Of a stretch of DNA of 64,000 bases, positions 36,620-45,848 are shown piece by piece. The position numbers and the translations under genes are program-made. The notes beneath the pieces are model-generated. The model searched no databases, was not told the DNA's origin, and saw nothing but the letters and a program-made list of their open reading frames with translations. Every line of letters starts with the position of its first letter. The first letter of the stretch is position 1. This DNA is from Leptolyngbya subtilissima AS-A7 (lineage in GTDB: Bacteria > Cyanobacteriota > Cyanobacteriia > Phormidesmidales > Phormidesmidaceae), in assembly GCF_039962255.1 (NCBI RefSeq), contig NZ_JAMPKY010000006.1:186001-250000 (forward strand), read 5' to 3'.

Positions 36620-38038
36620 ATGGAAAATAACCTCGTAACCGCGGCCTACATCGTCGCCAGCGCCCTCTTCATCCTCAGTCTGGCGGGGCTGTCGCAGCCA
36701 GAGACCGCTAAGCGGGGCAACCTGCTGGGCATTCTCGGCATGGCGATCGCATTTGGGGCCACGGCGCTCATTTGCCAAGGCTACCCCGTTCAGATCGGCT
36801 CTATCGGCCTCGGCGTGCTGGTGGGCGTGCTGGCCGCCGCCCGCGTGGCGATGACCGACATGCCCGAAATGGTGGCGCTGCTCAACAGCTTTGTGGGCCT
36901 GGCCGCTGTCCTCGTCGGCTTTGCTGAATACCTTCAGCCCAGTGCCGCCCTCACAGGCACGGATATTACCGTTCACCGGGTGGAAATCTATATCGGCGTG
37001 TTCATTGGCATTGTCACCTTCACCGGGTCGATGATTGCGGTGGCCAAGCTGCGGGGTTGGGTACCTAGCCGAGCGGTGCTGCTGCCCGCCCGCCACATAT
37101 TTACGCTAGGAATGCTGGGGGCGATCGCATTCCTTGTCGCGCCCTTTCTCACCGCTACCGGCAGCCCGGGGATGTGGATTTTGGCGGCGATGACTGCGAT
37201 CGCAGGCATCTTTGGCATTGTGATCGTAATGGCGATCGGCGGGGCCGACATGGCGGTGGTGATTTCGCTGCTCAACAGCTATTCGGGTCTGGCCTCAGCG
37301 GCAGCCGGCTTCATGCTCAACAATGACCTGCTGATCATCACTGGGGCGCTAGTCGGCAGCAGCGGTGCCATTCTCAGCTACATCATGTGCAAAGGCATGA
37401 ACCGCTCCTTCGTCAACGTGCTGCTGGGCGGCTTTGGAGAAACCGCTAGCTCCGGCAAGGCAGCCGCCCTGGAGGGCAGCGCCACTAGCACCACCACAGG
37501 CGAAGTCGTCGAGCTGCTGGCCAACGCCCAAAGTGTCGTAATCGTCCCCGGCTACGGCATGGCTGTGGCCCAGGCCCAGCACCCCGTGGCGGAAATCACC
37601 CGCCTGCTCCGTGCCCAGGGCAAGCAGGTGCGCTTTGGCATTCACCCCGTGGCAGGTCGCATGCCCGGCCACATGAACGTGCTGCTGGCCGAGGCCAACG
37701 TGCCCTACGACATCGTGCTTGAGATGGACGAAATCAACGACGACCTGTCCCACACCGATGTGGTGCTGGTGGTCGGTGCCAACGACACCGTTAACCCCAG
37801 CGCCAAAAATGACCCCAACAGCCCAATCGCTGGAATGCCCGTGATGGAAGTCTGGGAAGCCGATACCGTAGTGGTGCTCAAGCGCGGCATGTCGTCGGGC
37901 TATGCCGGAGTCGAGAATCCGCTGTTCTTCAACGACAACACGCTGATGCTGTTTGGTGATGCCAAAACCAACGTCAACGGCATTTTGGCTCAGCTCTCCA
38001 CCTCAACAGCTCCCGCCCCCGCCCTCGCCGCAGTCTAG
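36620..38038 (+). CDS. pntB: NAD(P) transhydrogenase subunit beta (PntB)
   Basis: A 472-residue integral membrane subunit: about nine helices ([20 protein letters not shown] onward) followed by the NADP(H)-binding domain III ([45 protein letters not shown]). The open frame starts earlier, at 36512, but the added residues are translated C-rich repeat, so the ATG at 36620 is taken. It forms the complex with PntA. A hairpin lies 2 bases after the stop. Confidence 0.95.
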   Translation: MENNLVTAAYIVASALFILSLAGLSQPETAKRGNLLGILGMAIAFGATALICQGYPVQIGSIGLGVLVGVLAAARVAMTDMPEMVALLNSFVGLAAVLVGFAEYLQPSAALTGTDITVHRVEIYIGVFIGIVTFTGSMIAVAKLRGWVPSRAVLLPARHIFTLGMLGAIAFLVAPFLTATGSPGMWILAAMTAIAGIFGIVIVMAIGGADMAVVISLLNSYSGLASAAAGFMLNNDLLIITGALVGSSGAILSYIMCKGMNRSFVNVLLGGFGETASSGKAAALEGSATSTTTGEVVELLANAQSVVIVPGYGMAVAQAQHPVAEITRLLRAQGKQVRFGIHPVAGRMPGHMNVLLAEANVPYDIVLEMDEINDDLSHTDVVLVVGANDTVNPSAKNDPNSPIAGMPVMEVWEADTVVVLKRGMSSGYAGVENPLFFNDNTLMLFGDAKTNVNGILAQLSTSTAPAPALAAV

Positions 38039-38040
38039 TC

Positions 38041-38080
38041 CATCTCGGATGCGCTCTGACGATCCGAGTGCATCGAGATG
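38041..38080 (+). terminator. Strong hairpin after pntB
   Basis: Outer arms CATCTCG/CGAGATG continue through ATGC/GCAT, giving an eleven-pair interrupted stem. No T-run follows, so it may act in transcript processing rather than termination. Confidence 0.45.
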
Positions 38081-38191
38081 AACAACGTGGGCTAGCAACA
38101 GATAAACCTCGATACAACCAGCACCCCAGGTCGTAGGATGGATCAGCACAGCAGGATCTATCCTATGACCTGGGAGTTTTGGTGAGCGGGT

Positions 38192-38947
38192 ATGAAGTTT
38201 AAGCGCAGTACGGTAATACTGGTAGGGGTGGCCTTTCTGCTGGGGGCAGGGGTGCTGATTGCTGAGTCTCAGCGATCGCAGTCCCCCGACTCCACCGCCC
38301 AAACCGAGTCTACCGCGCCCATTCTCACCTTTGAAGAAACCGACGTCGCCACCCTCACCGTCGATCGCGGCAACGAAACCCTGGTCTTTGAGCAGGGCGA
38401 CGACGAAACCTGGCAAATGACAGCACCCGACCAAGCTCTGGCTGAACCGGGGGCGATCGCCTTCCTCCTCAGTCGCCTCAATACCGACTCGCCCCTGCAA
38501 ACCGTTACTATGCGAGCCGACCAGGCTAACGACTTTGGCTTCAACGCCCCCCTCGGCATTGTCACCGTCGCCCTTAAAGACGGCACCGAGCACGAGCTGA
38601 TTTTGGGTGGCCCAGACTTCAGCGGCAGCGCCAACTACGCGGTGGTAGACCCCGATCCCTGGCCCCCAGCCGGGGAGTCAGAATACTCCGTGCTCGTCGT
38701 CACTCGCGATGTGTCTAACGGCATCAACCGCCCTCTGGCGGAGTGGAAGATGCCGGTGGAAACCCCAACTCCAGCAAATCCGGAGGCTAGTTCAACCCCA
38801 GAGAGCAGCACACCAGCGGCAGCCCCGACGCCCACTTCGACGCCCGCTCCGGCACCCGCTCCAGCCCCTACTTCAGCACCCCCAGCAAACGAGACTGCGC
38901 CTGCGCCTGCGCCAACTGGCAACCCTGCGCCTGAAGCTACTAATTGA
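38192..38947 (+). CDS. DUF4340 domain protein with Pro/Ala/Thr-rich tail
   Basis: A 251-residue membrane-anchored protein. The N-terminal helix (VILVGVAFLLGAGVLIAES) anchors it. Residues about 45-185 resemble DUF4340 (LTVDRGNETLVFEQGDDETWQMTAP, then FLLSRLNT and LILGGPDFSGS), a domain found in gliding and secretion-linked proteins. The last 60 residues are a low-complexity tail of APTP/SAPA repeats, probably extended in the periplasm. It lies 153 bases after pntB on the same strand and is likely transcribed separately. Confidence 0.75.
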   Translation: MKFKRSTVILVGVAFLLGAGVLIAESQRSQSPDSTAQTESTAPILTFEETDVATLTVDRGNETLVFEQGDDETWQMTAPDQALAEPGAIAFLLSRLNTDSPLQTVTMRADQANDFGFNAPLGIVTVALKDGTEHELILGGPDFSGSANYAVVDPDPWPPAGESEYSVLVVTRDVSNGINRPLAEWKMPVETPTPANPEASSTPESSTPAAAPTPTSTPAPAPAPAPTSAPPANETAPAPAPTGNPAPEATN

Positions 38948-39107
38948 TTGGCATTACGGGTGCTAGGCTAAGCCCACCGTTGCTTTCGCGCGGTCGATCA
39001 AGCGTTGAATCGCGTTGACTTAATGCTGCTGGGCACCGGCCCACCCTACGCCTGCCCCACAAACTCCCCAAAGCAACACACCCACTGACCTTGGGCTTCC
39101 ATAACCC

Positions 39108-39143
39108 AACTACCCATCCACCTGCCCACTCATCCACCCCTCA
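39108..39143 (+). repeat. CCCATCCA-type repeat upstream of purU
   Basis: CTACCCATCCACCTGCCCACTCATCCACCCC-like sequence ending a few bases before the purU start codon, replacing a normal ribosome binding site there. Confidence 0.6.
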
Positions 39144-39998
39144 ATGTCTTCTCCCACCGCTATTTTGCTGTTTTCTTGCCCAGACCAAAAGGGTTTGGTG
39201 GCCAAGATCGCCAACTTTATCTACGCCAACGGCGGTAACATTCTCCACGCCGACCAGCACCGTGATCCTGAGGCGGGGTTGTTTTTGTCGCGCCTAGAGT
39301 GGGAGCTAGAGGGCTTTAACCTGCCGAGGGAGATCATTGGGCCGGCGTTTGCGGCGATCGCCCAACCCCTCGGAGCCACCTGGCAGCTTCACTTCTCCGA
39401 CGCCGTGCCCCGCCTGTCGATCTGGGTCAGCCACCAAGACCACTGCCTGCTCGACCTGCTCTGGCGACACAAAGCTGGCGAGTTCAAGGCCGAAATTCCG
39501 CTGATTATCAGCAACCATCCCCACCTCAAACCCGTTGCCGATCAGTTTGGCATTGCTTTTGAGCACCTGCCGATGACCAAAGACACCAAGGCTGAGCAAG
39601 AACAGCGGCAGCTAGAACTGCTCAAGGAATACAACATTGACCTGGTGGTGCTGGCTAAATACATGCAGGTGCTCAGCTCCGATTTCCTCAACCAGTACGA
39701 TCGCGTCATCAACATTCACCACTCGTTTTTGCCCGCCTTTATGGGAGCAAACCCTTACCAGCGCGCCTTTCAGCGGGGGGTCAAAATTATCGGGGCCACC
39801 GCCCACTATGTCACCTCCGACCTTGACGAAGGCCCGATCATCGAGCAAGATGTGGTGCGCATCAGCCACCGCGACGACGTGAAGGAACTGATCCGCAAGG
39901 GCAAAGATGTAGAGCGCATTGTGCTGGCCCGCGCCGTGCGACTGCACCTGCAAAACCGCACCCTTGTCTATGGCAACCGCACCGTGGTGTTTGCTTAA
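39144..39998 (+). CDS. purU: Formyltetrahydrofolate deformylase (PurU)
   Basis: PurU hydrolyses 10-formyltetrahydrofolate to formate and tetrahydrofolate, balancing one-carbon units for purine synthesis. The 284-residue protein has an N-terminal ACT regulatory domain (about 8-90; LLFSCPDQKGLVAKIANFIY) and a C-terminal formyl-transferase-like domain with the catalytic INIHHSFLPAF and the Asp of DLDEGPI. The start is directly behind the C-rich repeat with no clear Shine-Dalgarno sequence. Length is normal. Confidence 0.95.
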   Translation: MSSPTAILLFSCPDQKGLVAKIANFIYANGGNILHADQHRDPEAGLFLSRLEWELEGFNLPREIIGPAFAAIAQPLGATWQLHFSDAVPRLSIWVSHQDHCLLDLLWRHKAGEFKAEIPLIISNHPHLKPVADQFGIAFEHLPMTKDTKAEQEQRQLELLKEYNIDLVVLAKYMQVLSSDFLNQYDRVINIHHSFLPAFMGANPYQRAFQRGVKIIGATAHYVTSDLDEGPIIEQDVVRISHRDDVKELIRKGKDVERIVLARAVRLHLQNRTLVYGNRTVVFA

Positions 39999-40078
39999 TC
40001 GCGCCCTGTTAACTACTCAGACTTCCTAAACTAGGGTTTTGCCCACTTTAGAAATCTCTCTCAGCCAAAGTATTGCCG

Positions 40079-40313
40079 ATGCCTACCGTTCTTCAGGTCG
40101 GGCCTTATAGCTTTATCTTTTTCAGTTCTGATCGAGGTGAACCCGCTCATATCCACGTGAGCGCGATTGCCAAATCGCCAAGTTTTGGCTAAGCCCAGTT
40201 ACATTCGAGAAAAATCGTGGTTTCAAAGACTACGAACTCAACAAGATTGCCGAAATTGTCGAGGAAAACCAAGACATTCTCTAGAGGCATGGCATGACTA
40301 CTTTAGTCCCTGA
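40079..40313 (+). pseudogene. DUF4160 family gene with two frameshifts
   Basis: Three consecutive frame segments together spell a complete DUF4160 protein. The first (from ATG at 40079) gives MPTVLQVGPYSFIFFSSDRG and AHIHVS, then runs into a stop at 40190. The second frame, from about 40168, gives QIAKFWLSPVTFEKNRGF and ELNKIAEIVEENQDIL, stopping at 40282. The third gives EAWHDYF to a stop at 40311. Each break fits loss of one base. DUF4160 genes usually precede DUF2442 genes, and the intact DUF2442 gene starts here inside the third segment, overlapping by 20 bases. Confidence 0.85.
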
Positions 40314-40590
40314 AACTGAACCACTGGCTACTGCCGTAGTCATAGACTATGAAAAACTGGTGGTTGAGTTGGCCGATGGTCGCAGCCTAGCGATTCCCCT
40401 AGACTGGTACCCTCGGTTGATGCATGGATCTTCCCAAGAAAGAAACGACTGGCAACTGCTGAGCGATGGCTATGCCATTGAATGGCCGCAGCTAGATGAA
40501 CATATTGGTACTAAGGGATTGCTGGCTGGAAGGCCCAGTAGCGAAAGTCAGCGATCGCTGGCTCAGTGGTTAGCAGCTCGCCAAGCTTAA
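40294..40590 (+). CDS. DUF2442 domain protein
   Basis: A 98-residue protein with the DUF2442 pattern: VVIDYEKLVVELADGRSLAIPLDWYPRL, then WQLLSDGYAIEWPQLDEHI. DUF2442/DUF4160 pairs are widespread and are thought to be toxin-antitoxin-like or regulatory pairs, but no mechanism is established. Here the partner DUF4160 is frameshifted while this gene remains intact, so it may act alone. It overlaps the DUF4160 remnant and ends 20 bases before the convergent small membrane gene. Confidence 0.85.
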   Translation: MTTLVPETEPLATAVVIDYEKLVVELADGRSLAIPLDWYPRLMHGSSQERNDWQLLSDGYAIEWPQLDEHIGTKGLLAGRPSSESQRSLAQWLAARQA

Positions 40591-40609
40591 ATTGCTTGAC
40601 TGGCCTGTC

Positions 40610-40810
40610 CTATCGATCTTGGCCGCCACTGAGCCAGAGTTGAATTTGATTCCAAATGGCGTCGGGGCCGATGCCAAAGAGGAAGTAGAGAGCCAGCAGC
40701 AAAAAAGCCACCAGCAGCACCGTTTGAATGGTGTTTTTGATCAGCTTAAACACCCAGCCAAACACCACGATCGCAATCACGATCGCCCCGAGTACAATCA
40801 GCAGTTCCAC
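40610..40810 (-). CDS. Small membrane protein
   Basis: A 66-residue protein with two hydrophobic helices: LLIVLGAIVIAIVVFGWVF and TVLLVAFLLLALYFLF, joined by the basic turn KLIKN. The C-terminus is polar. No family is recognised, although similar short membrane proteins are found in cyanobacterial genomes. It begins 10 bases after the dxr stop on the same strand, so it is probably translated from the dxr transcript. Confidence 0.65.
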   Translation of the reverse strand: MELLIVLGAIVIAIVVFGWVFKLIKNTIQTVLLVAFLLLALYFLFGIGPDAIWNQIQLWLSGGQDR

Positions 40811-40820
40811 GGGTGCCCTC

Positions 40821-42014
40821 CTATCCCATCGAAACGACAGTGGCTGAGGTCAGCGATTCGCTAACGCTGGTGGCCTCGGCTCTGGCCCACTGGTCGGCGG
40901 CGAGAATGTCGGCCAGCACCGGCTGGGTGACATTATGGGAACGGTGGCGATCGCACACACCCTCAATCACCTTGGGAATTTCTAAGAAGTGGATCTTCTC
41001 GTCCAAAAATAGTGCCACCGCCTGCTCGTTGGCGGCGTTGAGCACAGCGGTCATCGTCCCGCCCGCTCGCCCAGCGGCGTAGGCCAGATCCATACAGGGG
41101 TATTTGGCGTGGTCAGGCTCGCGGAAGGTGAGGTCGCCCGCTTTGACTAAGTCTAGGGGTTCCCAGTCGGTGTAGATGCGATTGGGCCAGGAGAGGGCAT
41201 AGAGCAGCGGCAGGCGCATGTCGGGCCAGCCCAATTGAGCCAGTACCGACGTATCTTGCAGCTCAATCAGTGAGTGAATAATGCTTTGGGGATGGATGAC
41301 GATGTCGATGCGATCGTAGTCCATGCCGAACAAATAGTGGGCCTCGATCACCTCTAGCCCTTTGTTCATCAGCGTGGCCGAATCTACCGTGATCTTGCGG
41401 CCCATCGACCAGTTGGGGTGCTTGAGGGCATCGGCCACCGTTACCTGGGCCAGCTTTTCCACTGGCCAGTCGCGGAAGGCCCCGCCGGAAGCGGTGAGCA
41501 AGATCCGCCGCAGGCCATCCTTGGGCACCCCCTGGAGGCACTGAAAAATCGCAGAGTGCTCGGAGTCGGCAGGCAGCAGCTTGACGCCGTGTTTTTCCAC
41601 CAGGGGCAGCACGGCGGGGCCACCGGCAATTAGGGTCTCTTTGTTGGCCAGGGCGATGTCTTTGCCCGCTTCGATCGCCGCCAGGGTCGGCAGCAGCCCG
41701 GCGCAGCCAACAATGCCAGTCACTACAGCCTCCGCGTCGCCGTAGCGAGCCACTTCCACAATGCCGTCGTCGCCCGCAAGCAGCTGAGGCATCGGATCGA
41801 GACCAGCTAGGGCGTCGCGCAGTTCACCCAGCTTGTCGGGATTGCAGATGGCGACGATCTCAGGCTTAAACTGGCGTACCTGTTGGGCCAGCAGCTCCAC
41901 ATTGTTCCCTGCGGCAATACCCACTAGGCGGAACTGGTCGGGGTGGTGATCCAAAATATCGAGGGTCTGGGTACCGATAGACCCAGTTGATCCAAGCAGG
42001 GTGATGGCTTTCAC
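40821..42014 (-). CDS. dxr: 1-deoxy-D-xylulose 5-phosphate reductoisomerase (Dxr)
   Basis: Dxr catalyses the first committed step of the MEP isoprenoid pathway, converting DXP to MEP with NADPH. The 397-residue protein has the NADPH-binding [13 protein letters not shown] at residue 8, [12 protein letters not shown], the metal- and substrate-binding [13 protein letters not shown], and [12 protein letters not shown]. It is full length. The gene is transcribed divergently from the ArsR-type regulator, with a 230-base region between them. Confidence 0.96.
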   Translation of the reverse strand: MKAITLLGSTGSIGTQTLDILDHHPDQFRLVGIAAGNNVELLAQQVRQFKPEIVAICNPDKLGELRDALAGLDPMPQLLAGDDGIVEVARYGDAEAVVTGIVGCAGLLPTLAAIEAGKDIALANKETLIAGGPAVLPLVEKHGVKLLPADSEHSAIFQCLQGVPKDGLRRILLTASGGAFRDWPVEKLAQVTVADALKHPNWSMGRKITVDSATLMNKGLEVIEAHYLFGMDYDRIDIVIHPQSIIHSLIELQDTSVLAQLGWPDMRLPLLYALSWPNRIYTDWEPLDLVKAGDLTFREPDHAKYPCMDLAYAAGRAGGTMTAVLNAANEQAVALFLDEKIHFLEIPKVIEGVCDRHRSHNVTQPVLADILAADQWARAEATSVSESLTSATVVSMG

Positions 42015-42172
42015 AGCAATCCTCAGGGTGGGTGAACGCTATCTTTAAGAATCCCATGACGGGGGCCATGGCCCAAGGTCTTAGCAGAATCTCGTTTTCT
42101 AAGATTTGATTTAACCCCACGGGGATCATGGCTAAGCAATTGACAAGATTTGATGACTGTATCGCTATGGAT

Positions 42173-42193
42173 AACTGTAAAAATACAATAGTT
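42173..42193. promoter_or_regulatory. Possible operator between dxr and the ArsR gene
   Basis: An imperfect A+T-rich inverted repeat (AACT...AGTT, 13-base centre) about 52 bases before the ArsR-type start. Such symmetry is expected for a winged-helix dimer, but the match is weak. Confidence 0.25.
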
Positions 42194-42244
42194 GTTAAGA
42201 TTACTGAGAATCGTTCGCGCACACCCGAGCCTACCCCCTAAACC

Positions 42245-42598
42245 ATGGACTCTGTAGAACCGGTTTCAGTTGAAGTTGTGCAGCAGGTAGCGGATTATTT
42301 CAGCGTACTCAGCGAGCCGATGCGGCTACGCATCCTTAATTTCCTGCGCGAGGGTGAAAAATGCGTGCAGGAGCTAGTCGAGGCCACCCAAACTAGCCAG
42401 GCTAACGTCTCTAAACACCTTAAGGTGATGCTCCAGGCGGGCATTCTCAGCCGCCGCACCGAAGGTACCTCCGCCTACTACAGCGTTACCGACGAGCTCA
42501 TTTTTGACCTGTGCGGCTTGGTGTGCGATCGCCTCGCCTGCCGCATTGAAGCCCAGGCCCAGCACTTTCGCAACTTTAGCCTGGCCAGCCGCAGCTAG
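42245..42598 (+). CDS. ArsR-family winged-helix transcriptional regulator
   Basis: A 117-residue DNA-binding protein. The wHTH is clear: LSEPMRLRILNFLREGEKCVQELVEATQTSQANVSKHL (shown in part: the recognition helix is QANVSKHLKVM, about 60-70), then the wing ILSRRTEGTSAYYSV. Cys39 sits where the ArsR metal-binding Cys lies, but the usual CVC pair is absent; three more cysteines occur near the C-terminus (LCGLVC, LAC), which might bind metal or sense redox. Its target is unknown; the divergent dxr promoter is one candidate. Its stop codon shares CTAG with the PBP2 stop on the other strand. Confidence 0.88.
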   Translation: MDSVEPVSVEVVQQVADYFSVLSEPMRLRILNFLREGEKCVQELVEATQTSQANVSKHLKVMLQAGILSRRTEGTSAYYSVTDELIFDLCGLVCDRLACRIEAQAQHFRNFSLASRS

Positions 42599-44394
42599 GG
42601 AGCAGCCGCCGCTGCATTTTGGTCGGCTTTGAAGTAGGCTTCTAAAACCTTCAACACCATGGGGGCAGCCACCTTACCACCGCCGCCGCCCGAGTGCTCG
42701 GCAAAAGCCACAACCACCACCTCGGGTTTTTCCATGGGGGCATAGGCTCCAAACCAGGCGTGAGAAAGGCCAGGCGGCGCTTCAGCGGTACCACTTTTGC
42801 CCGAGAGGGGAGGTAGGTGGGGCACGTTGAGGCTCTGGCCCGTGCCGCCTGTAATTACCCGTCGCAGCCCCTGGTGTAAGACGTCAATCGTCGCATCGCT
42901 CAGCTCTAAAGACTCTTTCCAGTTGCGGTGCTCCTCGTTGTCTTTGAGCAGGTGGGGGGTAACCCGGTAGCCATTGTTGGCGGGCACCGCAAACATGTTG
43001 GCCACTTGAAGCGGCGTCGCCTGCATAAAGCCCTGACCAATAGACATGTTGATCGAGTCGCCAATCACCCAATCTTCGTCTAGGTTTTTTTGCTTCCAGG
43101 CTTCGTCGGGCACTAAGCCTGCGCTCTCTTCAGCACCTAGCTCAATACCGGTTTTGCGGCCAAAACCATAGCGGCGGGTCATCTCGATCAGAGTAGGGCC
43201 GCCGATGCGCATTGCCACTTGGTAAAAGAAGGTGTCACTACTCCAGGCCATCGCGCCAGGGAAACTCAGGGGGCCAAAGCCCGCCCGGTTCCAGTCGCCA
43301 AACTGAATGCCCCCCACCTGGATGTAGGGATAGGTGGGCAGCACCGTACCCGGATCGTACTTGCCCGACTCTATGGCCGCTGATGTGGTGACAATCTTAA
43401 AGGTGCTGGCTGGTGGAAACGCTTGCAGCGATCGGTTGAGAAAGGGGTGATCAGCTCCCTGAAGCTGTCGCCACTGGGCCTCAGTGATGCGGGTAGTGAA
43501 AATATTGGGGTCGTAGGTGGGCCAGCTGGCCATGGCCAGCACAGCGCCACTGCGCGGGTCGATAGCGACGATCGCCCCCTCGCGGTTGCCCAGAGCCGCC
43601 TCCGCCGCCCGCTGCAGCTCAATATCGATAGTGAGCTGAATGTCTTTACCGGCAACGGCGGGTTTATCGCCCAAAATGCTAATAATCCGCCCAGCGCTAT
43701 CGACCTCCACCTGCTGGCCACCCCAGGTGCCGTGCAGCGTGCTCTCAAAGGCCGACTCGGCCCCCATCTGCCCTACTACATCCCCTAAGCGATAGCCCTG
43801 CTCGCGGCGGGCCTTGAGCTGCTCGTCGGTGAGTTCGCCTGTGTAGCCAATCACGTGGGCAGCGAGGTCACCGTTGGGGTAGTTGCGCACCGCCTCAGCC
43901 TCCAAACGCACCCCGGGCAGCTCGTTGGTGTATTCGGCTAGGGCTGTGGCCTGGGCTGGGCTAATGCCGCGGGCAATGGTAATCGACTCAATCGACTCGT
44001 AGCCCGCCTGCTCTAGGCGCTTTTGAATCTCGTCGGGGGGCACATTGAGCACCTTGGACAGCCGGTTAATCACCATAGGCCACTTGTCGCGGGGTAGCGC
44101 GATCGGCCAGATTGACACGGTGTGCGACAGGCGGCTACCGGCGAGAATTTTGCCGTTGCGGTCAAAAATCGTGCCGCGAGCCGGGCGCTTTGGCACCAGG
44201 CGAATGCGGTTGGTGTCGGCCAGCTGACGATTGCGATCGCCCTCCACCACCTGGAGCTGAAATAGCCGCAGCCCAAAGGCCCCTACTAGCAGCACCGACA
44301 CCAGCACCATCAAGAACACGGCCTGAAAGCTGCGCCCAACAGTGCGACCGCGCACAGTATCGGGTACGTAGGGTAAATTTTGGAGTAGAGCCAT
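42595..44394 (-). CDS. mrdA: Penicillin-binding protein 2 (peptidoglycan transpeptidase)
   Basis: A class B penicillin-binding protein of the elongation complex, cross-linking peptidoglycan in the periplasm. From the ATG at 44394 it has 599 residues: a single N-terminal membrane anchor (about 22-44), a dimerisation domain starting GTIFDRNGKILAGS, and the transpeptidase domain with the active-site STFK (Ser330, Lys333), the second motif SSD in AWSSDTFF, and KSGT near the C-terminus. The frame continues upstream to 44616, but that overlaps the divergent TAXI gene and lacks homology. The C-terminus ends in an Ala-rich tail. The rodA partner is not in the window. Confidence 0.93.
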   Translation of the reverse strand: MALLQNLPYVPDTVRGRTVGRSFQAVFLMVLVSVLLVGAFGLRLFQLQVVEGDRNRQLADTNRIRLVPKRPARGTIFDRNGKILAGSRLSHTVSIWPIALPRDKWPMVINRLSKVLNVPPDEIQKRLEQAGYESIESITIARGISPAQATALAEYTNELPGVRLEAEAVRNYPNGDLAAHVIGYTGELTDEQLKARREQGYRLGDVVGQMGAESAFESTLHGTWGGQQVEVDSAGRIISILGDKPAVAGKDIQLTIDIELQRAAEAALGNREGAIVAIDPRSGAVLAMASWPTYDPNIFTTRITEAQWRQLQGADHPFLNRSLQAFPPASTFKIVTTSAAIESGKYDPGTVLPTYPYIQVGGIQFGDWNRAGFGPLSFPGAMAWSSDTFFYQVAMRIGGPTLIEMTRRYGFGRKTGIELGAEESAGLVPDEAWKQKNLDEDWVIGDSINMSIGQGFMQATPLQVANMFAVPANNGYRVTPHLLKDNEEHRNWKESLELSDATIDVLHQGLRRVITGGTGQSLNVPHLPPLSGKSGTAEAPPGLSHAWFGAYAPMEKPEVVVVAFAEHSGGGGGKVAAPMVLKVLEAYFKADQNAAAAAP

Positions 44395-44524
44395 ATATGT
44401 AAACCCAATCCAATTCCAGAGATGGAGCGTTGCGGCGAAAAGGCTACCAATCCTAAGCTGGACTTGGATTAGCCCCCCACGGCAAAATCGGCCAGTCACC
44501 ATTTTATATCGGCCCAGGAGATCT

Positions 44525-45820
44525 ATGCAGGGAAAGGTTGTCTTGCCGGTGGTGGTGCTGAGTCTGGTGGGAGTCGTGGCCTCGGCCTTTTTTTTGGTGC
44601 GTGAGCACACCCGCACCTACCGCCTGGTTCTGGCCTCAGGTGGCAGCACGGGTGAATATTACGCCTTTAGCCAGGCCTTTGCCCAGGTGGTGGCCCGCAA
44701 CCATCCCACCATTGCCATTGAGGTGCTAGAAACCGACGGCTCTCTGCAAAATATGGATTTGCTCAAAACCAACGCGGCCCAGCTGGCCCTGGTGCAGAGC
44801 GATACACCAGTGCAGCCGCCGGTGCGGGCGGTGGCCTTACTATTTCCTGAACTGTTTCATCTGCTGGCTCGCACCAATACCAACATCAACGGCGTAGCCG
44901 ATCTGCGGGGCAAGCGGGTCGCCCTTATGCCCAAGGGCAGCGGCTCCTACGCCCTGTTCTGGCCGCTAGTGCAGCACTACGGCCTGAGTGCAGACACGGT
45001 GACGGTTCTGCCCATGCCCGTTGACCAGGCCCACGCCGCCTTGGCCACGGGAAAGGTGGATGCCCTGTTTCGCGTTATTACCCTAGGCAACCCTGCCGTG
45101 GGGAAGCTGCTGCAAACCGGCACCACTCGCCTGATTCCCATCGATCAGGCCGATGCCCTCCAGCTGTCGCTGCCCTACCTCGAAGCCCAGGTGATTCCTA
45201 AGGGAACCTATAACGGCGGGCGCCCCGTGCCCCCAACCGACCTACCGGCGGTGGCGGTAAACGCTTTGCTGGTGGCCCACGAGAGTCTGCCCCCTAAGGT
45301 GGTAAATGCCCTCACCCAAACCTTGCACCAAAACCGCAACGAGCTGGTGGCTTTGTACCCACGCGCCGCCAGGATTCGCCTCGACACCTCGGGGGATTTA
45401 GGCCTGCCGCTGCACCCTGGAGCTGAGGCCTTTTATAGTCAGGGCGAGCCTGAGTTTTTGGTGGAGTATGCCGAACCCATTGGGCTGCTGCTGTCGGTGG
45501 GTGTGCTAGGGGTTTCAAGCCTATGGCAGCTGCAATCGTGGCTGTTGGGCAAGCAAAAAAATCGGGCCGACACCTACAACCTAGAAATTTTGGCACTGAT
45601 CGATGCGATCGATCGGGCTCAATCGCTGGAGGAACTGGCAGCCCTGCGTGAAACCCTATTTGACATTCTCAAACGGGTGATAACCGATCTAGATGTCGAT
45701 CGCATTACCAGCGAGTCATTTGAGTCATTCACCTTTCCGTGGGAGATCGCCAACAACACCATTCGCCACCAGGAGATGGTGCTGCGCAGCAGTGCTGGCA
45801 GAGCCGATCAGCGGAGGTAG
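44525..45820 (+). CDS. TAXI-family solute-binding protein with two membrane anchors
   Basis: A 431-residue protein. Residues 6-24 form an N-terminal helix (signal anchor). Residues about 35-310 match the TAXI (TRAP-associated extracytoplasmic immunogenic) binding fold: LASGGSTGEYYAFSQAFAQV and DLRGKRVALMPKGSGSY. A second hydrophobic helix lies near 325-345 (IGLLLSVGVLGVSSLWQLQ), followed by about 80 charged residues that would be cytoplasmic. TAXI proteins bind glutamate-like or dicarboxylate ligands for TRAP transporters, but no TRAP permease gene is near. The topology suggests a sensor or tethered receptor. Confidence 0.82.
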   Translation: MQGKVVLPVVVLSLVGVVASAFFLVREHTRTYRLVLASGGSTGEYYAFSQAFAQVVARNHPTIAIEVLETDGSLQNMDLLKTNAAQLALVQSDTPVQPPVRAVALLFPELFHLLARTNTNINGVADLRGKRVALMPKGSGSYALFWPLVQHYGLSADTVTVLPMPVDQAHAALATGKVDALFRVITLGNPAVGKLLQTGTTRLIPIDQADALQLSLPYLEAQVIPKGTYNGGRPVPPTDLPAVAVNALLVAHESLPPKVVNALTQTLHQNRNELVALYPRAARIRLDTSGDLGLPLHPGAEAFYSQGEPEFLVEYAEPIGLLLSVGVLGVSSLWQLQSWLLGKQKNRADTYNLEILALIDAIDRAQSLEELAALRETLFDILKRVITDLDVDRITSESFESFTFPWEIANNTIRHQEMVLRSSAGRADQRR

Positions 45821-45848
45821 GGACGTTGATCAGCGTTGAGCCAGTTGG

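Noticed and set aside
44395-44616. N-terminal extension of the PBP2 gene
   Set aside because: It would overlap the divergent TAXI gene and is not part of the family; the ATG at 44394 precedes the anchor helix.
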